The position numbers were made by a program, and so were the translations under genes. Source: an uncultured Paracoccaceae bacterium (GTDB lineage: Bacteria; Pseudomonadota; Alphaproteobacteria; Rhodobacterales; Rhodobacteraceae). From it: a stretch of 64,000 nt of DNA. The notes below the pieces were generated by a model. It was not told the origin of the DNA, ran no database searches, and saw only the letters and a program-made list of their open reading frames with translations. The DNA is taken from contig CATOSB010000003.1 in assembly GCA_951812305.1 (NCBI GenBank), positions 30,001 to 94,000 on the forward strand, read 5' to 3'. Positions 1 through 8,692 of the stretch are shown one piece after another (the first letter of the stretch is position 1; every line of letters starts with the position of its first letter).

Positions 1-1540
<1,540 letters not shown>

Positions 1541-1677
1541 CAGTAGAAGCCAGGCTCTAACCCAGCCCTGGTTGGATTGATCAACAGCACCACTTGTGTA
1601 CCGCGCTCAAACAGCCCTTCGGGCGGCAGCGCGAAAAAATTGACTTGGAACACTGATGTAAGCTTGGTTTTTTCTCG

Positions 1678-1795
1678 GTTTGGTGATCATAGCACCAGTG
1701 AAACACCCGATCCCATCCCGAACTCGGCCGTTAAGCACGGTAGCGCCGATGGTACTGCGTCTTAAGACGTGGGAGAGTAGGTCATCGCCAAACCT
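1678..1795 (+). rRNA. rrf: 5S ribosomal RNA
   Basis: A 118-base 5S rRNA follows the 23S gene after about 140 bases. It has the conserved core CCCGATCCCATCCCGAACTC and the closing GGGAGAGTAGGTCATCGCC. Its ends pair (GTTTGG near the start with CCAAAC near the end). No tRNA follows, although alphaproteobacterial rRNA operons often have an initiator tRNA here. An IS66 insertion starts about 190 bases further on. Confidence 0.95.
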
Positions 1796-1810
1796 AGTAA
1801 GAACCAAGTC

Positions 1811-1886
1811 GCGAGGGTCTTCCCTCGCCTGTATCTCTCGACACGATGACCGAAACAAAACGCCGCCCTCTGGGGCGGTTTTTTGT
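1811..1886 (+). terminator. rRNA operon terminator region
   Basis: Two hairpins end the operon. The first is GCGAGGG/CCCTCGC at 1811-1828. The second is CCGCCC/GGGGCGG at about 1863-1879, followed directly by a run of six T, which is the form of an intrinsic terminator. Position after 5S fits transcription stop of the rRNA operon. Confidence 0.85.
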
Positions 1887-1948
1887 TGCGGTCGCCAACT
1901 TAAACTCCCAGCATCATCCCTCTATGCCCGTTTTCACTGAGGGAACGT

Positions 1949-1980
1949 ATGAAAGACATCTGGGCCTATATCGTTCGAAC
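1949..1980 (+). pseudogene. possible start of a gene cut off by IS66
   Basis: An ATG preceded by GAGG at a suitable distance opens a short frame (MKDIWAYIVR) that runs directly into the left end of an IS66 element at 1981. It may be the first codons of the gene that originally followed the rRNA operon. Only ten or eleven codons remain, so neither product nor reality of the gene can be judged. Confidence 0.3.
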
Positions 1981-2087
1981 GTAACCGGTGCGAGCGCCCC
2001 ATGGTATGTAACCGGTGCGAGCGCCCCATGGTATCGGCTTGCGGTTTGATATGAGATGCTGGTCTCCAATGATCTGGAGGTAATTTG

Positions 2088-2444
2088 ATGTTGGATGATG
2101 GGGCGGAGGTTTCGCGTCGCAGGCCTGTACTACGGACGGCGGCGGAGCGTGCGGCGATTGTGGCGGAGACGTATGCGCCAGGCGCGACGGTTGCGGGTGT
2201 GGCTCGCAAACACGGTATGTCGGCGACGCGGTTATCGACATGGCGCACGACGGCCCGGCGCAAGGTCGCGCGTGACGAGGGTCAGACGTCTGGTTTTGCA
2301 GAGATCGCAGTGCTTGCGACACCACCGCCTTCGCCCTTTGACGGTATTGAGATCATCGCGGGATCTGTCTCTATCCGGTTGCCCAAAAGCACGGCATCAA
2401 AACGGATCGCGAATGTTGCGCGGCACCTGGCGCGACAGGGATGA
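2088..2444 (+). CDS. tnpA: IS66 accessory protein TnpA
   Basis: The 118-aa protein is the small first protein of IS66 elements. It has an IS3/IS66-type helix-turn-helix in its first half (PGATVAGVARKHGMSATRLS) and a basic stretch after it, so it probably binds the element's DNA. TnpA is required together with TnpB and TnpC for full IS66 transposition in studied members, but its exact role is unsettled. The ATG at 2088 follows GGAGG with good spacing and is preferred over a TTG one codon earlier. Its stop overlaps the tnpB start by four bases, which suggests translational coupling. Confidence 0.9.
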   Translation: MLDDGAEVSRRRPVLRTAAERAAIVAETYAPGATVAGVARKHGMSATRLSTWRTTARRKVARDEGQTSGFAEIAVLATPPPSPFDGIEIIAGSVSIRLPKSTASKRIANVARHLARQG

Positions 2445-2794
2445 TTGTTCCGTCGCAATCGGTGCGGGTTGTGATTGCGACCAGGCCGGTGGATTTCAGG
2501 AAGGGCCATGACGGGCTGGCGGCGGTTGCCGAACGCGATCCGGGCCTTGATCCGCACTCGGGCGTAATCATCGTGTTCCGCGCCAAACGTGGAGACCGCA
2601 TCAAGGTTCTGCTTTGGGATGGGTCCGGTCTGGTGATGACGTACAAGCGGCTGGAACAGGGCAAGTTCGCCTGGCCCAGGGTCCATGATGGCGTGATGCG
2701 GCTGTCCAAGGCACAATTTGAGGCCCTGTTTGAGGGCCTGGACTGGCGACGGGTGACGGCGCGGCGGACACGTCGACCGGGTGCGGCAGAGTGA
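2441..2794 (+). CDS. tnpB: IS66 Orf2-like protein TnpB
   Basis: This is the 117-aa TnpB of IS66 elements (IS66 Orf2 family). The family signature is clear: RPVDFRKGHDGLAAV near the start, then FRAKRGDRIKVLLWDGSG and LEQGKFAWP. It is not related to the RNA-guided TnpB of IS605/IS607. The ATG overlaps the tnpA stop (ATGA). It is a helper needed for efficient transposition. A nearly identical copy lies at 4946-5299, differing at a few positions (for example DPGLD here, DLGLD there). Confidence 0.92.
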   Translation: MIVPSQSVRVVIATRPVDFRKGHDGLAAVAERDPGLDPHSGVIIVFRAKRGDRIKVLLWDGSGLVMTYKRLEQGKFAWPRVHDGVMRLSKAQFEALFEGLDWRRVTARRTRRPGAAE

Positions 2795-2849
2795 CTCTCA
2801 GCCTTATGTACAGGGTGTAAATCGTGGCCTGATCTGCTAAGAACACGCC

Positions 2850-4466
2850 ATGCCTGACGCTCTTGAATCCCTTGATCTGGATGCCCTTCCCGCGGAGGTG
2901 CGGGCGGTTGTTTTGGCGGCCCGGCAGGACGCTTCAAACCTAACATCTCAGTTTGCCGAACTCGAAGAAAGCAACGCCGCTCTCGCCACGCAGAACGCGG
3001 AACTTGAGGCGATCAACGCGCGTCTGGAGCATTTTGTCAAAGAACTGCACCAACTGGTCTATGGCAAACGCTCCGAGAAGCTCAGCCCGGATGAACGGCA
3101 ACTGGCTTTTGAAGATCTGGAGGTCGCGACAGTCGAGGCCGAGGCGCAGTCAGAAACAATCGAGATGACCAAACCGCGCAAGAAGCGCAAACCTGCGCAG
3201 CGCAACCTTGGGAACCTGCCGGATCATCTGGAACGTATCGAACAGGTGATCGAGCCTGCCAGCATTACATGCCCCTGCGGCTGTGGTGAGATGGTCAGGA
3301 TCGGCGAAGATCGCACCGAACGACTGGATATTGTTCCGGCCCAGGCGCGGGTGATCGTGACCATCCGGCCCAAATACGCCTGTCCGAACAAGGACGCTGG
3401 CGTGACCCAGGCACCTGCACCGGTACATCTGATCGAGGGTGGCCTGCCTACCGAGGGGACATTGGCGCAGGTGGCCGTGTCCAAGTACGCCGATCACTGC
3501 CCCTTGTTCCGGCAGGCGCAGATTTATGCCCGATCCGGCCTTGATCTGCACCGCTCCACCCTTGCGGGCTGGATGGGCCGGATATCCTTCCATCTTGCTC
3601 CCGTGGTGGATCATCTGTTCAAAGATCTCAAATCTTCCAGCAAGCTCTTTGCTGATGAGACGCGCTGTCCGGTGCTCGATCCGGGGCGCGGCAGAACCAA
3701 GACCGGGTATCTCTGGGCCATTGCCCGCGATGAGCGGCCCTTCGGGGGCACCGCCCCACCGGGTGTTGTGTTCTGTTACGCCGATGGGCGTGGCGGCAAA
3801 CACGCAACGGAGTTCCTGACCGGCTTCAGCGGTACGCTGCAGGTGGATGGCTATACGGGTTATAATGCCCTGACCAAACCGGGCCGTAACTCAGGATCCG
3901 TCAAACTGGCCTATTGCTGGGCTCATGCGCGGCGCAAGCTCAAGGAAGTGCATGACCGCGATGGCTCGCCCATTGCAGGGGATGGGCTCAGGCGGATTGC
4001 CGAGTTCTACAAGATCGAGGCTGAGATTAGAGGAAAACCCGCCGCCGAGCGCAAAGCTGTTCGCCAGGAAAAGACCAAGCCGCTGATCGAGGCATTCGAG
4101 ACTTGGCTCAAAACCGTCCGCTCCCGCATCTCGGCCAAATCACGCCTCGGCGATAAGCTCTCCTACATCGCCAAACACATGGACGGACTGAAGCTCTTTC
4201 TCGACGACGGCGCTATCGAGATGGACAGCAACGTGGTCGAGCGAACCATCCGCCCGATTGCCCTCAATCGTAAGAACGCGCTCTTTGCGGGCCATGACGA
4301 AGGTGGCAGAAACTGGGGGCGTATCGCCTCCCTGATCGAAACCTGTAAGCTTAACGACGTCGAGCCCTATGCCTATCTCAAGGCAACCCTCGAAGCCATC
4401 GCTGCCGGCCATCCAGCAGCCCGCATCGACGAACTCATGCCATGGAACTTTGACAGGGCGCGGTGA
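2850..4466 (+). CDS. tnpC: IS66 transposase TnpC, full length
   Basis: The 538-aa transposase has the domains in order: an N-terminal coiled coil (about residues 25-75, many E/A/N heptads), a basic linker with a zinc-binding motif (CPCGCGE, about 147-153, with CP further on), and the DDE catalytic domain. The catalytic acids are probably D in FADETRCPVLD, D in VDGYTGYN and E in SNVVERTIRPI. The C-terminal IS66 domain (YAYLKATLEAI, then PWNFD) is complete. It performs DNA strand transfer of the element. Length fits the family (about 510-540). Start ATG lies 55 bases after tnpB. Confidence 0.95.
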   Translation: MPDALESLDLDALPAEVRAVVLAARQDASNLTSQFAELEESNAALATQNAELEAINARLEHFVKELHQLVYGKRSEKLSPDERQLAFEDLEVATVEAEAQSETIEMTKPRKKRKPAQRNLGNLPDHLERIEQVIEPASITCPCGCGEMVRIGEDRTERLDIVPAQARVIVTIRPKYACPNKDAGVTQAPAPVHLIEGGLPTEGTLAQVAVSKYADHCPLFRQAQIYARSGLDLHRSTLAGWMGRISFHLAPVVDHLFKDLKSSSKLFADETRCPVLDPGRGRTKTGYLWAIARDERPFGGTAPPGVVFCYADGRGGKHATEFLTGFSGTLQVDGYTGYNALTKPGRNSGSVKLAYCWAHARRKLKEVHDRDGSPIAGDGLRRIAEFYKIEAEIRGKPAAERKAVRQEKTKPLIEAFETWLKTVRSRISAKSRLGDKLSYIAKHMDGLKLFLDDGAIEMDSNVVERTIRPIALNRKNALFAGHDEGGRNWGRIASLIETCKLNDVEPYAYLKATLEAIAAGHPAARIDELMPWNFDRAR

Positions 4467-4592
4467 CACCGCTTACCATGGTATCGGCTTGCGGTTTGAT
4501 ATGAGATGCTGGGTAAGCGATGCGAGCGCCCCATGGTATCGGCTTGCGGTTTGATATGAGATGCTGGTCTCCAATGATCTGGAGGTAATTTG

Positions 4593-4949
4593 ATGTTGGA
4601 TGATGGGGCGGAGGTTTCGCGTCGCAGGCCTGTACTACGGACGGCGGCGGAGCGTGCGGCGATTGTGGCGGAGACGTATGCGCCAGGCGCGACGGTTGCG
4701 GGTGTGGCTCGCAAACACGGTATGTCGGCGACGCGGTTATCGACATGGCGCACGACGGCCCGGCGCAAGGTCGCGCGTGACGAGGGTCAGACGTCTGGTT
4801 TTGCAGAGATCGCAGTGCTTGCGACACCACCGCCTTCGCCCTTTGACGGTATTGAGATCATCGCGGGATCTGTCACTGTCCGGTTGCCCAAAAGCACGGC
4901 CACAAAACGGATCGCGAATGTTGCGCGGCACCTGGCGCGACAGGGATGA
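4593..4949 (+). CDS. tnpA: IS66 accessory protein TnpA (second copy)
   Basis: This 118-aa protein is the same as the TnpA at 2088-2444 except for a few changes near the C-terminus (GSVTVRLPKSTATK instead of GSVSIRLPKSTASK). The reading frame is open, but the element around it has lost most of tnpC and its right end, so the protein could only act in trans on intact copies. It overlaps the next gene by four bases as in the complete copy. Confidence 0.88.
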   Translation: MLDDGAEVSRRRPVLRTAAERAAIVAETYAPGATVAGVARKHGMSATRLSTWRTTARRKVARDEGQTSGFAEIAVLATPPPSPFDGIEIIAGSVTVRLPKSTATKRIANVARHLARQG

Positions 4950-5299
4950 TTGTTCCGTCTCAATCGGTGCGGGTTGTGATTGCGACCAGGCCGGTGGATT
5001 TCAGGAAGGGCCATGACGGGCTGGCGGCGGTTGCCGAACGCGACCTGGGCCTTGATCCGCACTCGGGCGTAATCATCGTGTTCCGCGCCAAACGTGGAGA
5101 TCGCATCAAGGTTCTGCTTTGGGATGGGTCCGGTCTGGTGATGACGTACAAGCGGCTGGAACAGGGCAAGTTCGCCTGGCCCAGGGTCCATGATGGCGTG
5201 ATGCGGCTGTCCAAGGCACAATTTGAGGCCCTGTTTGAGGGTCTGGACTGGCGACGGGTGACGGCGCGGCGGACACGTCGACCGGGTGCGGCAGAGTGA
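4946..5299 (+). CDS. tnpB: IS66 Orf2-like protein TnpB (second copy)
   Basis: A 117-aa IS66 Orf2-family protein, one residue different from the copy at 2441-2794 (DLGLD for DPGLD). All family motifs are kept (RPVDFRKGHDGLAAV, FRAKRGDRIKVLLWDG). It is open and could be expressed, but sits in a truncated element. Confidence 0.88.
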   Translation: MIVPSQSVRVVIATRPVDFRKGHDGLAAVAERDLGLDPHSGVIIVFRAKRGDRIKVLLWDGSGLVMTYKRLEQGKFAWPRVHDGVMRLSKAQFEALFEGLDWRRVTARRTRRPGAAE

Positions 5300-5354
5300 C
5301 TCTCAGCCTTATGTACAGGGTGTAAATCGTGGCCTGATCTGCTAAGAACACGCC

Positions 5355-5882
5355 ATGCCTGACGCTCTTGAATCCCTTGATCTGGATGCCCTTCCCGCGG
5401 AGGTGCGGGCGGTTGTTTTGGCGGCCCGGCAGGACGCTTCAAACCTAACATCTCAGTTTGCCGAACTCGAAGAAAGCAACGCCGCTCTCGCCACGCAGAA
5501 CGCGGAACTTGAGGCGATCAACGCGCGTCTGGAGCATTTTGTCAAAGAACTGCACCAACTGGTCTATGGCAAACGCTCCGAGAAGCTCAGCCCGGATGAA
5601 CGGCAACTGGCTTTTGAAGATCTGGAGGTCGCGACAGTCGAGGCCGAGGCGCAGTCAGAAACAATCGAGATGACCAAACCGCGCAAGAAGCGCAAACCTG
5701 CGCAGCGCAACCTTGGGAACCTGCCGGATCATCTGGAACGTATCGAACAGGTGATCGAGCCTGCCAGCATTACATGCCCCTGCGGCTGTGGTGAGATGGT
5801 CAGGATCGGCGAAGATCGCACCGAACGACTGGATATTGTTCCGGCCCAGGCGCGGGTGATCGTGACCATCCGGCCCAAATAG
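5355..5882 (+). pseudogene. tnpC: IS66 transposase TnpC, N-terminal 175 residues only
   Basis: The frame matches residues 1-175 of the TnpC at 2850-4466, covering the coiled coil and zinc motif, and then ends at a TAG at the junction with the Tn3-family transposon. The whole DDE domain is missing, so it cannot be a transposase. The match to the intact copy is exact to AAATA, has one changed base (C to G), then matches five more bases before transposon sequence begins. Confidence 0.92.
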
Positions 5883-5887
5883 GCCTG

Positions 5888-5925
5888 GCTGGCCCGAAGC
5901 TGCATATTTGGGCTTTTGAAAGAAC
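5888..5925. repeat. left 38-bp terminal inverted repeat of Tn3-family transposon 1
   Basis: Starts GCTGGCCCGAAGCTGC and ends TTTTGAAAGAAC; it is the exact complement of 11651-11688. 38 bp is the classic Tn3 repeat length, although the first bases are not the usual run of G. AGGCCT just outside is a palindrome and may make the repeat look longer. Confidence 0.88.
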
Positions 5926-5939
5926 AAATGGTGTACGTT

Positions 5940-6428
5940 TCATGCGCCTGAACTCTGCAAGTACATGACGACATTGTCTGGGTGGAACTTGAAGCCCCGA
6001 CCGTCTGAGACGCGTTCAGCGCTGATGGGGTATTTTGGTCTATTTGGATTGATGGCGACAATGCGGAAGACCTCATCTTTCGATCTGAAGGTCCGCCCAT
6101 AGTCAGAGGGTTCCAGGCCAAAATGCGGCGCAAGGACCTCGAACATGGCTTTGTCTGGCGAATAGATTGCGCCGTCTGCCATCGGAATGCCGACGCGGAA
6201 ACTGATGTCGAAGCCATGACGCAGATCGATGTCACTCAGTTCGCCACCTTCAACCGTCAGCCCATGCGTTTCCACCACGGCGAGGCAGGCCTTCGTCATG
6301 TCCCGGCGCAAGCGTTTGCATAGCTCGGGTGTCAGGTTGCGCGGCGGGGGCACCCTGGAATTGGCCTGGCCGACCTTCGCAGGTGGCTTGGCCGTCTGCA
6401 CGCGCGCTTTCCGCTTGTTCTTTTTCAT
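5940..6428 (-). CDS. 162-aa protein of unknown function in Tn3-family transposon 1
   Basis: I do not recognise this family. The protein is soluble-looking, with a very basic N-terminus (KKNKRKARVQTAKPPAK) and no membrane segment. It ends just inside the transposon's left repeat. Its start codon overlaps the stop of tnpR by one base (both at 6428), so it is probably co-transcribed with the resolvase as a passenger or accessory gene. The segment after residue 75 (PMADGAIYSPDKAMFEVLAPHFGL) and FKFHPDNVVMYL near the end look like a folded domain. The gene is intact, unlike the other passenger at 7139-8681. Confidence 0.7.
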   Translation of the reverse strand: MKKNKRKARVQTAKPPAKVGQANSRVPPPRNLTPELCKRLRRDMTKACLAVVETHGLTVEGGELSDIDLRHGFDISFRVGIPMADGAIYSPDKAMFEVLAPHFGLEPSDYGRTFRSKDEVFRIVAINPNRPKYPISAERVSDGRGFKFHPDNVVMYLQSSGA

Positions 6429-7018
6429 TATGGGCTCTGCCCTGTCGTTTGGCCATCCGAGGGCATCAAAGCCTTTGCTTTATAGACGGTGCCGCGCGAG
6501 ACGCCCATCTCGCGGGCGATCTCGGTGGGCGTGGCACCGCCAGCCAATCGTTCACCAATGGCGACCATATCGATCTTCGGTTTGCGCCCGCGATATACGC
6601 CGCGTCGCTTCGCTGTGGCGATACCCTCTGACTGGCGCTCCCGGCGAAGATTGGTCTCGAATTCAGCAAAGACGCCCAGCATATCGAAGAACGCTTTACC
6701 CGCTGCGGTGGACGTATCCACGGGTTGCTCCGTGGCCGCGAGATGCGCGCCCTTGTCCTTCAGTCGGGTGACGATGGTCTGAAGATCGTGCATTGAGCGT
6801 GCCAGACGGTCGATCCGCGTGACAACCAAAGTTTCGCCCTTGTGAATGAAGTCGAGAATGTTGTTCAGCTCGGGGCGACCCTCAAGCGTCGTCCCGCTAC
6901 GCTGTTCCTGACGGACCATCCCACATCCCGCCGCTGTCAGTGCCTCGATTTGAGCATCGAGGTTCTGATCCACGGTCGAGATGCGGGCATATCCGATTTT
7001 GGCCTGATAAGTGTTCAT
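6428..7018 (-). CDS. tnpR: serine recombinase (resolvase) of Tn3-family transposon 1
   Basis: The 196-aa protein is a small serine recombinase. The nucleophile motif is IGYARISTVDQNLDAQ with the catalytic Ser at about residue 14. RIDRLARS follows near residue 68, with its conserved arginines, then GVFAEFETNLRRERQ of the E helix. The C-terminal helix-turn-helix is GGATPTEIAREMGVSRGTVY (about 160-179). It would resolve cointegrates at the res site just upstream. The ATG start leaves the N-terminus in register with the family. Length is typical (180-200). Confidence 0.95.
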   Translation of the reverse strand: MNTYQAKIGYARISTVDQNLDAQIEALTAAGCGMVRQEQRSGTTLEGRPELNNILDFIHKGETLVVTRIDRLARSMHDLQTIVTRLKDKGAHLAATEQPVDTSTAAGKAFFDMLGVFAEFETNLRRERQSEGIATAKRRGVYRGRKPKIDMVAIGERLAGGATPTEIAREMGVSRGTVYKAKALMPSDGQTTGQSP

Positions 7019-7042
7019 TTTGGGTGTGCCTCTGACATGATC

Positions 7043-7076
7043 TGTTCATTATCTCGAAACAGACCCAAAGTGAACA
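7043..7076. promoter_or_regulatory. candidate res subsite upstream of tnpR
   Basis: A 34-bp segment begins TGTTCA and ends TGAACA, an inverted pair spaced like a resolvase subsite, and it lies 25 bases upstream of the tnpR start. Another GTTCA occurs at about 7097. The match is to the general form of Tn3 res sites only; no consensus was aligned. Confidence 0.45.
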
Positions 7077-7138
7077 TAAAAATGGCGGGTTTCAGTGTTC
7101 ATGCGCATCGTCATCATGGGTATACTCATAGTGACGCG

Positions 7139-8681
7139 CTATCCCCAAAGTTTTGCATCATCCGCTTCGATTGTCGTATGCATGATGTCTTCCATCAGGG
7201 GGATACGCTTCAAAGCCCGTCCATTCATCAAGCCATATGCGGATGCGGTCAGGGTTTTCCACTCCCGGAGCCGGTCTCCATCTCTCAACATCACCGCTGT
7301 TTGCAAAAACCGTCGCGCCCAAATATCGCGCCGCGTCTCGAGGAATTTCCAGAGCTTGGTTTCGATACTGCGCGCTGTTTTTCCGGTGGCGACAATCTCA
7401 CGGGTCTCCTGGCTGTCCTCGAACCAGCTGTCTGTAAGAGGCTCCAGGAAGTCCAACGCCATATCATCATTAATCCAGCGCCCGAGCGCCTGCGCTGAGG
7501 CATCTTGAATCTTTCGGTTGGGATCTGCCAAGTCGAGTAGTGCCTGAAGCCCCAATTCCTGAGGGCGCAGGTCGAACAGGTTACAGGATTCGACAACGTC
7601 CAGAAAACCCGGAGCGGGCAGGCATTCGTTTGCCAAGCCATCAGCCAATGCACCCTCCAGCAAGACACGCAAAGTGTCAGCGGAAATATCGTCGGCGCCA
7701 GTTTCTGCGCGGAGTTGTCCGATCATTTGTTCCGCATCGCCACTGCTTTCAAGGGGAACAAGGAAGCTGTCCCTGATCCCATGCCCTGCCTTGATCAGGA
7801 TCATTGCCAATACGGTCTTTGAACTCTGTTTCACCCTGACTGCAATGCTCTGAGCGCCAACGCCGTCCGTTATACTCGCGCCGATCTCTTGAATTTCTGC
7901 TCCGGTTGACTGGCTCTGGCTTGGAATGGGTTTGCCGCGTGCTTTCTTGATCAGATCATCCAATGCCGCCTGTGCTGGTCCACTGGAAAAAGCGTCAATG
8001 TTTCTGCATTCAAGGCAAAGCCATCAAGGCGTTCAAACAGACCGGCAATGGTGGCCTCCTGGACAAGCTGCGGGCCGGACAACAGCATGAACAAAGCGCA
8101 ACGTTCGAAAAAAGGTCCATCCATCGTGGCAATGTGATTGGCCAGACCCGCCTGAATTTCCTCCGGTGCCGCTGCCATCATGGTGTCAATTGCATTGAAT
8201 AGATCATAGGCCGAGCCTCCCTCGTCCATGATATCGCGCGCAACATTTTCCAGATTCTCGGAAAGATCGAAGCCCTCCATGTCCGACGGAGGCGCCATAT
8301 TATCAGGATCGATCATAAATGATTGTGGCACCGGCAAGCCAACCCTTCGATAGAGGCCCGCAAATTCCATCATGTTTTCCTGCTTTACCGCGCCCGCAGC
8401 AACACCGGCTTGAACGGCCATTTCTACCGCTTCCAGGAAATCTTCCGCGTACTCATTATCATTTTACAGGCCCATCCGAGCTTCATCCAGAAGTAGGCTC
8501 AGTATTTGATGTGCCCCCCCGAGTGGTCATCCTCTTGTGCGGTGAGCACCACCAAACCACAGGCGACATCGCCGCTGGAGAGCAAGCGGGATTTTAGCCG
8601 CAAAAAATACGATTGGAATTCCGGTTCAAAACCATGGAGACCGAATTGCTCCATACATTCTGCGAGTAGTTGAGAGGACAT
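7139..8681 (-). pseudogene. decayed passenger gene of Tn3-family transposon 1 (CRISPR target)
   Basis: Three open pieces on the minus strand read as one protein of roughly 510 residues once damage is undone. The first (8681 to about 8515) goes out of frame at a run of seven C (8514-8520). Its corrected frame runs to a TAA at about 8465. The frame then reopens (DNEYAEDFLEAVEMAVQAG) and runs to about 7965, where a second shift leads into DDLIKKARGKPIPSQ and on to 7139. I do not recognise the family; it is acidic and soluble-looking, with several helix-rich stretches. It starts 12 bases after the tnpA stop, so it was probably expressed with tnpA. CRISPR spacer 10 matches 7857-7890 perfectly. Confidence 0.75.
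7857..7890 (-). other. protospacer matching CRISPR spacer 10 (34 of 34)
   Basis: The 34 bases are identical to the spacer at 20858-20891. On the strand that carries the crRNA-like sequence (minus), the three bases immediately 5' are TTC, the motif known for type I-C interference. It lies inside the decayed passenger gene of Tn3-family transposon 1. No second copy exists in the window because the partial transposon copy at 56558-62463 lacks this region. Confidence 0.95.
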
Positions 8682-8692
8682 ACGGACTCCAA

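Larger units (their letters stand above)
2008..4476 (+). mobile_element. complete IS66-family element, 2469 bp
   Basis: The element has terminal inverted repeats (left GTAACCGGTGCGAG, right end complement GTAAGCGGTGTCACC), carries tnpA, tnpB and tnpC in the usual order, and is flanked by an 8-bp direct repeat CATGGTAT, the duplication size expected for IS66. It is intact by every visible criterion and so may be mobile. Its target was the end of another IS66 copy. Confidence 0.93.
1981..4512 (+). mobile_element. IS66 left-end remnant split by a second IS66
   Basis: The left terminal sequence of an IS66 element (starting GTAACCGGTGCGAGCG) occupies 1981-2007 and resumes at 4477-4512. A complete IS66 at 2008-4476 sits inside it and has duplicated the 8 bases CATGGTAT (2000-2007 and 4477-4484). 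Only about 55 bases of this outer copy survive, because a third IS66 left end starts at 4513. The base pairs just outside the outer copy are the palindrome GTTCGAAC. Confidence 0.85.
4513..5881 (+). mobile_element. third IS66 copy, right part missing
   Basis: A second IS66 left end (GTAAGCGATGCGAGCG) starts at 4513 and the element follows the complete copy almost base for base up to about 5881. There it stops inside tnpC, at the left terminus of the Tn3-family transposon. The missing right part is not found anywhere in the window. Its left neighbour is the remnant of the outer IS66. Confidence 0.9.

Noticed and set aside
1796..1980. Initiator tRNA after 5S rRNA
   Set aside because: No cloverleaf can be drawn; GTTCGAAC at 1973-1980 resembles a T-loop but has no partner stems.
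2441..2794. IS66 TnpB as an RNA-guided nuclease relative
   Set aside because: The name is shared, but the sequence is IS66 Orf2 and has no RuvC or zinc motif of the IS605/IS607 TnpB family.
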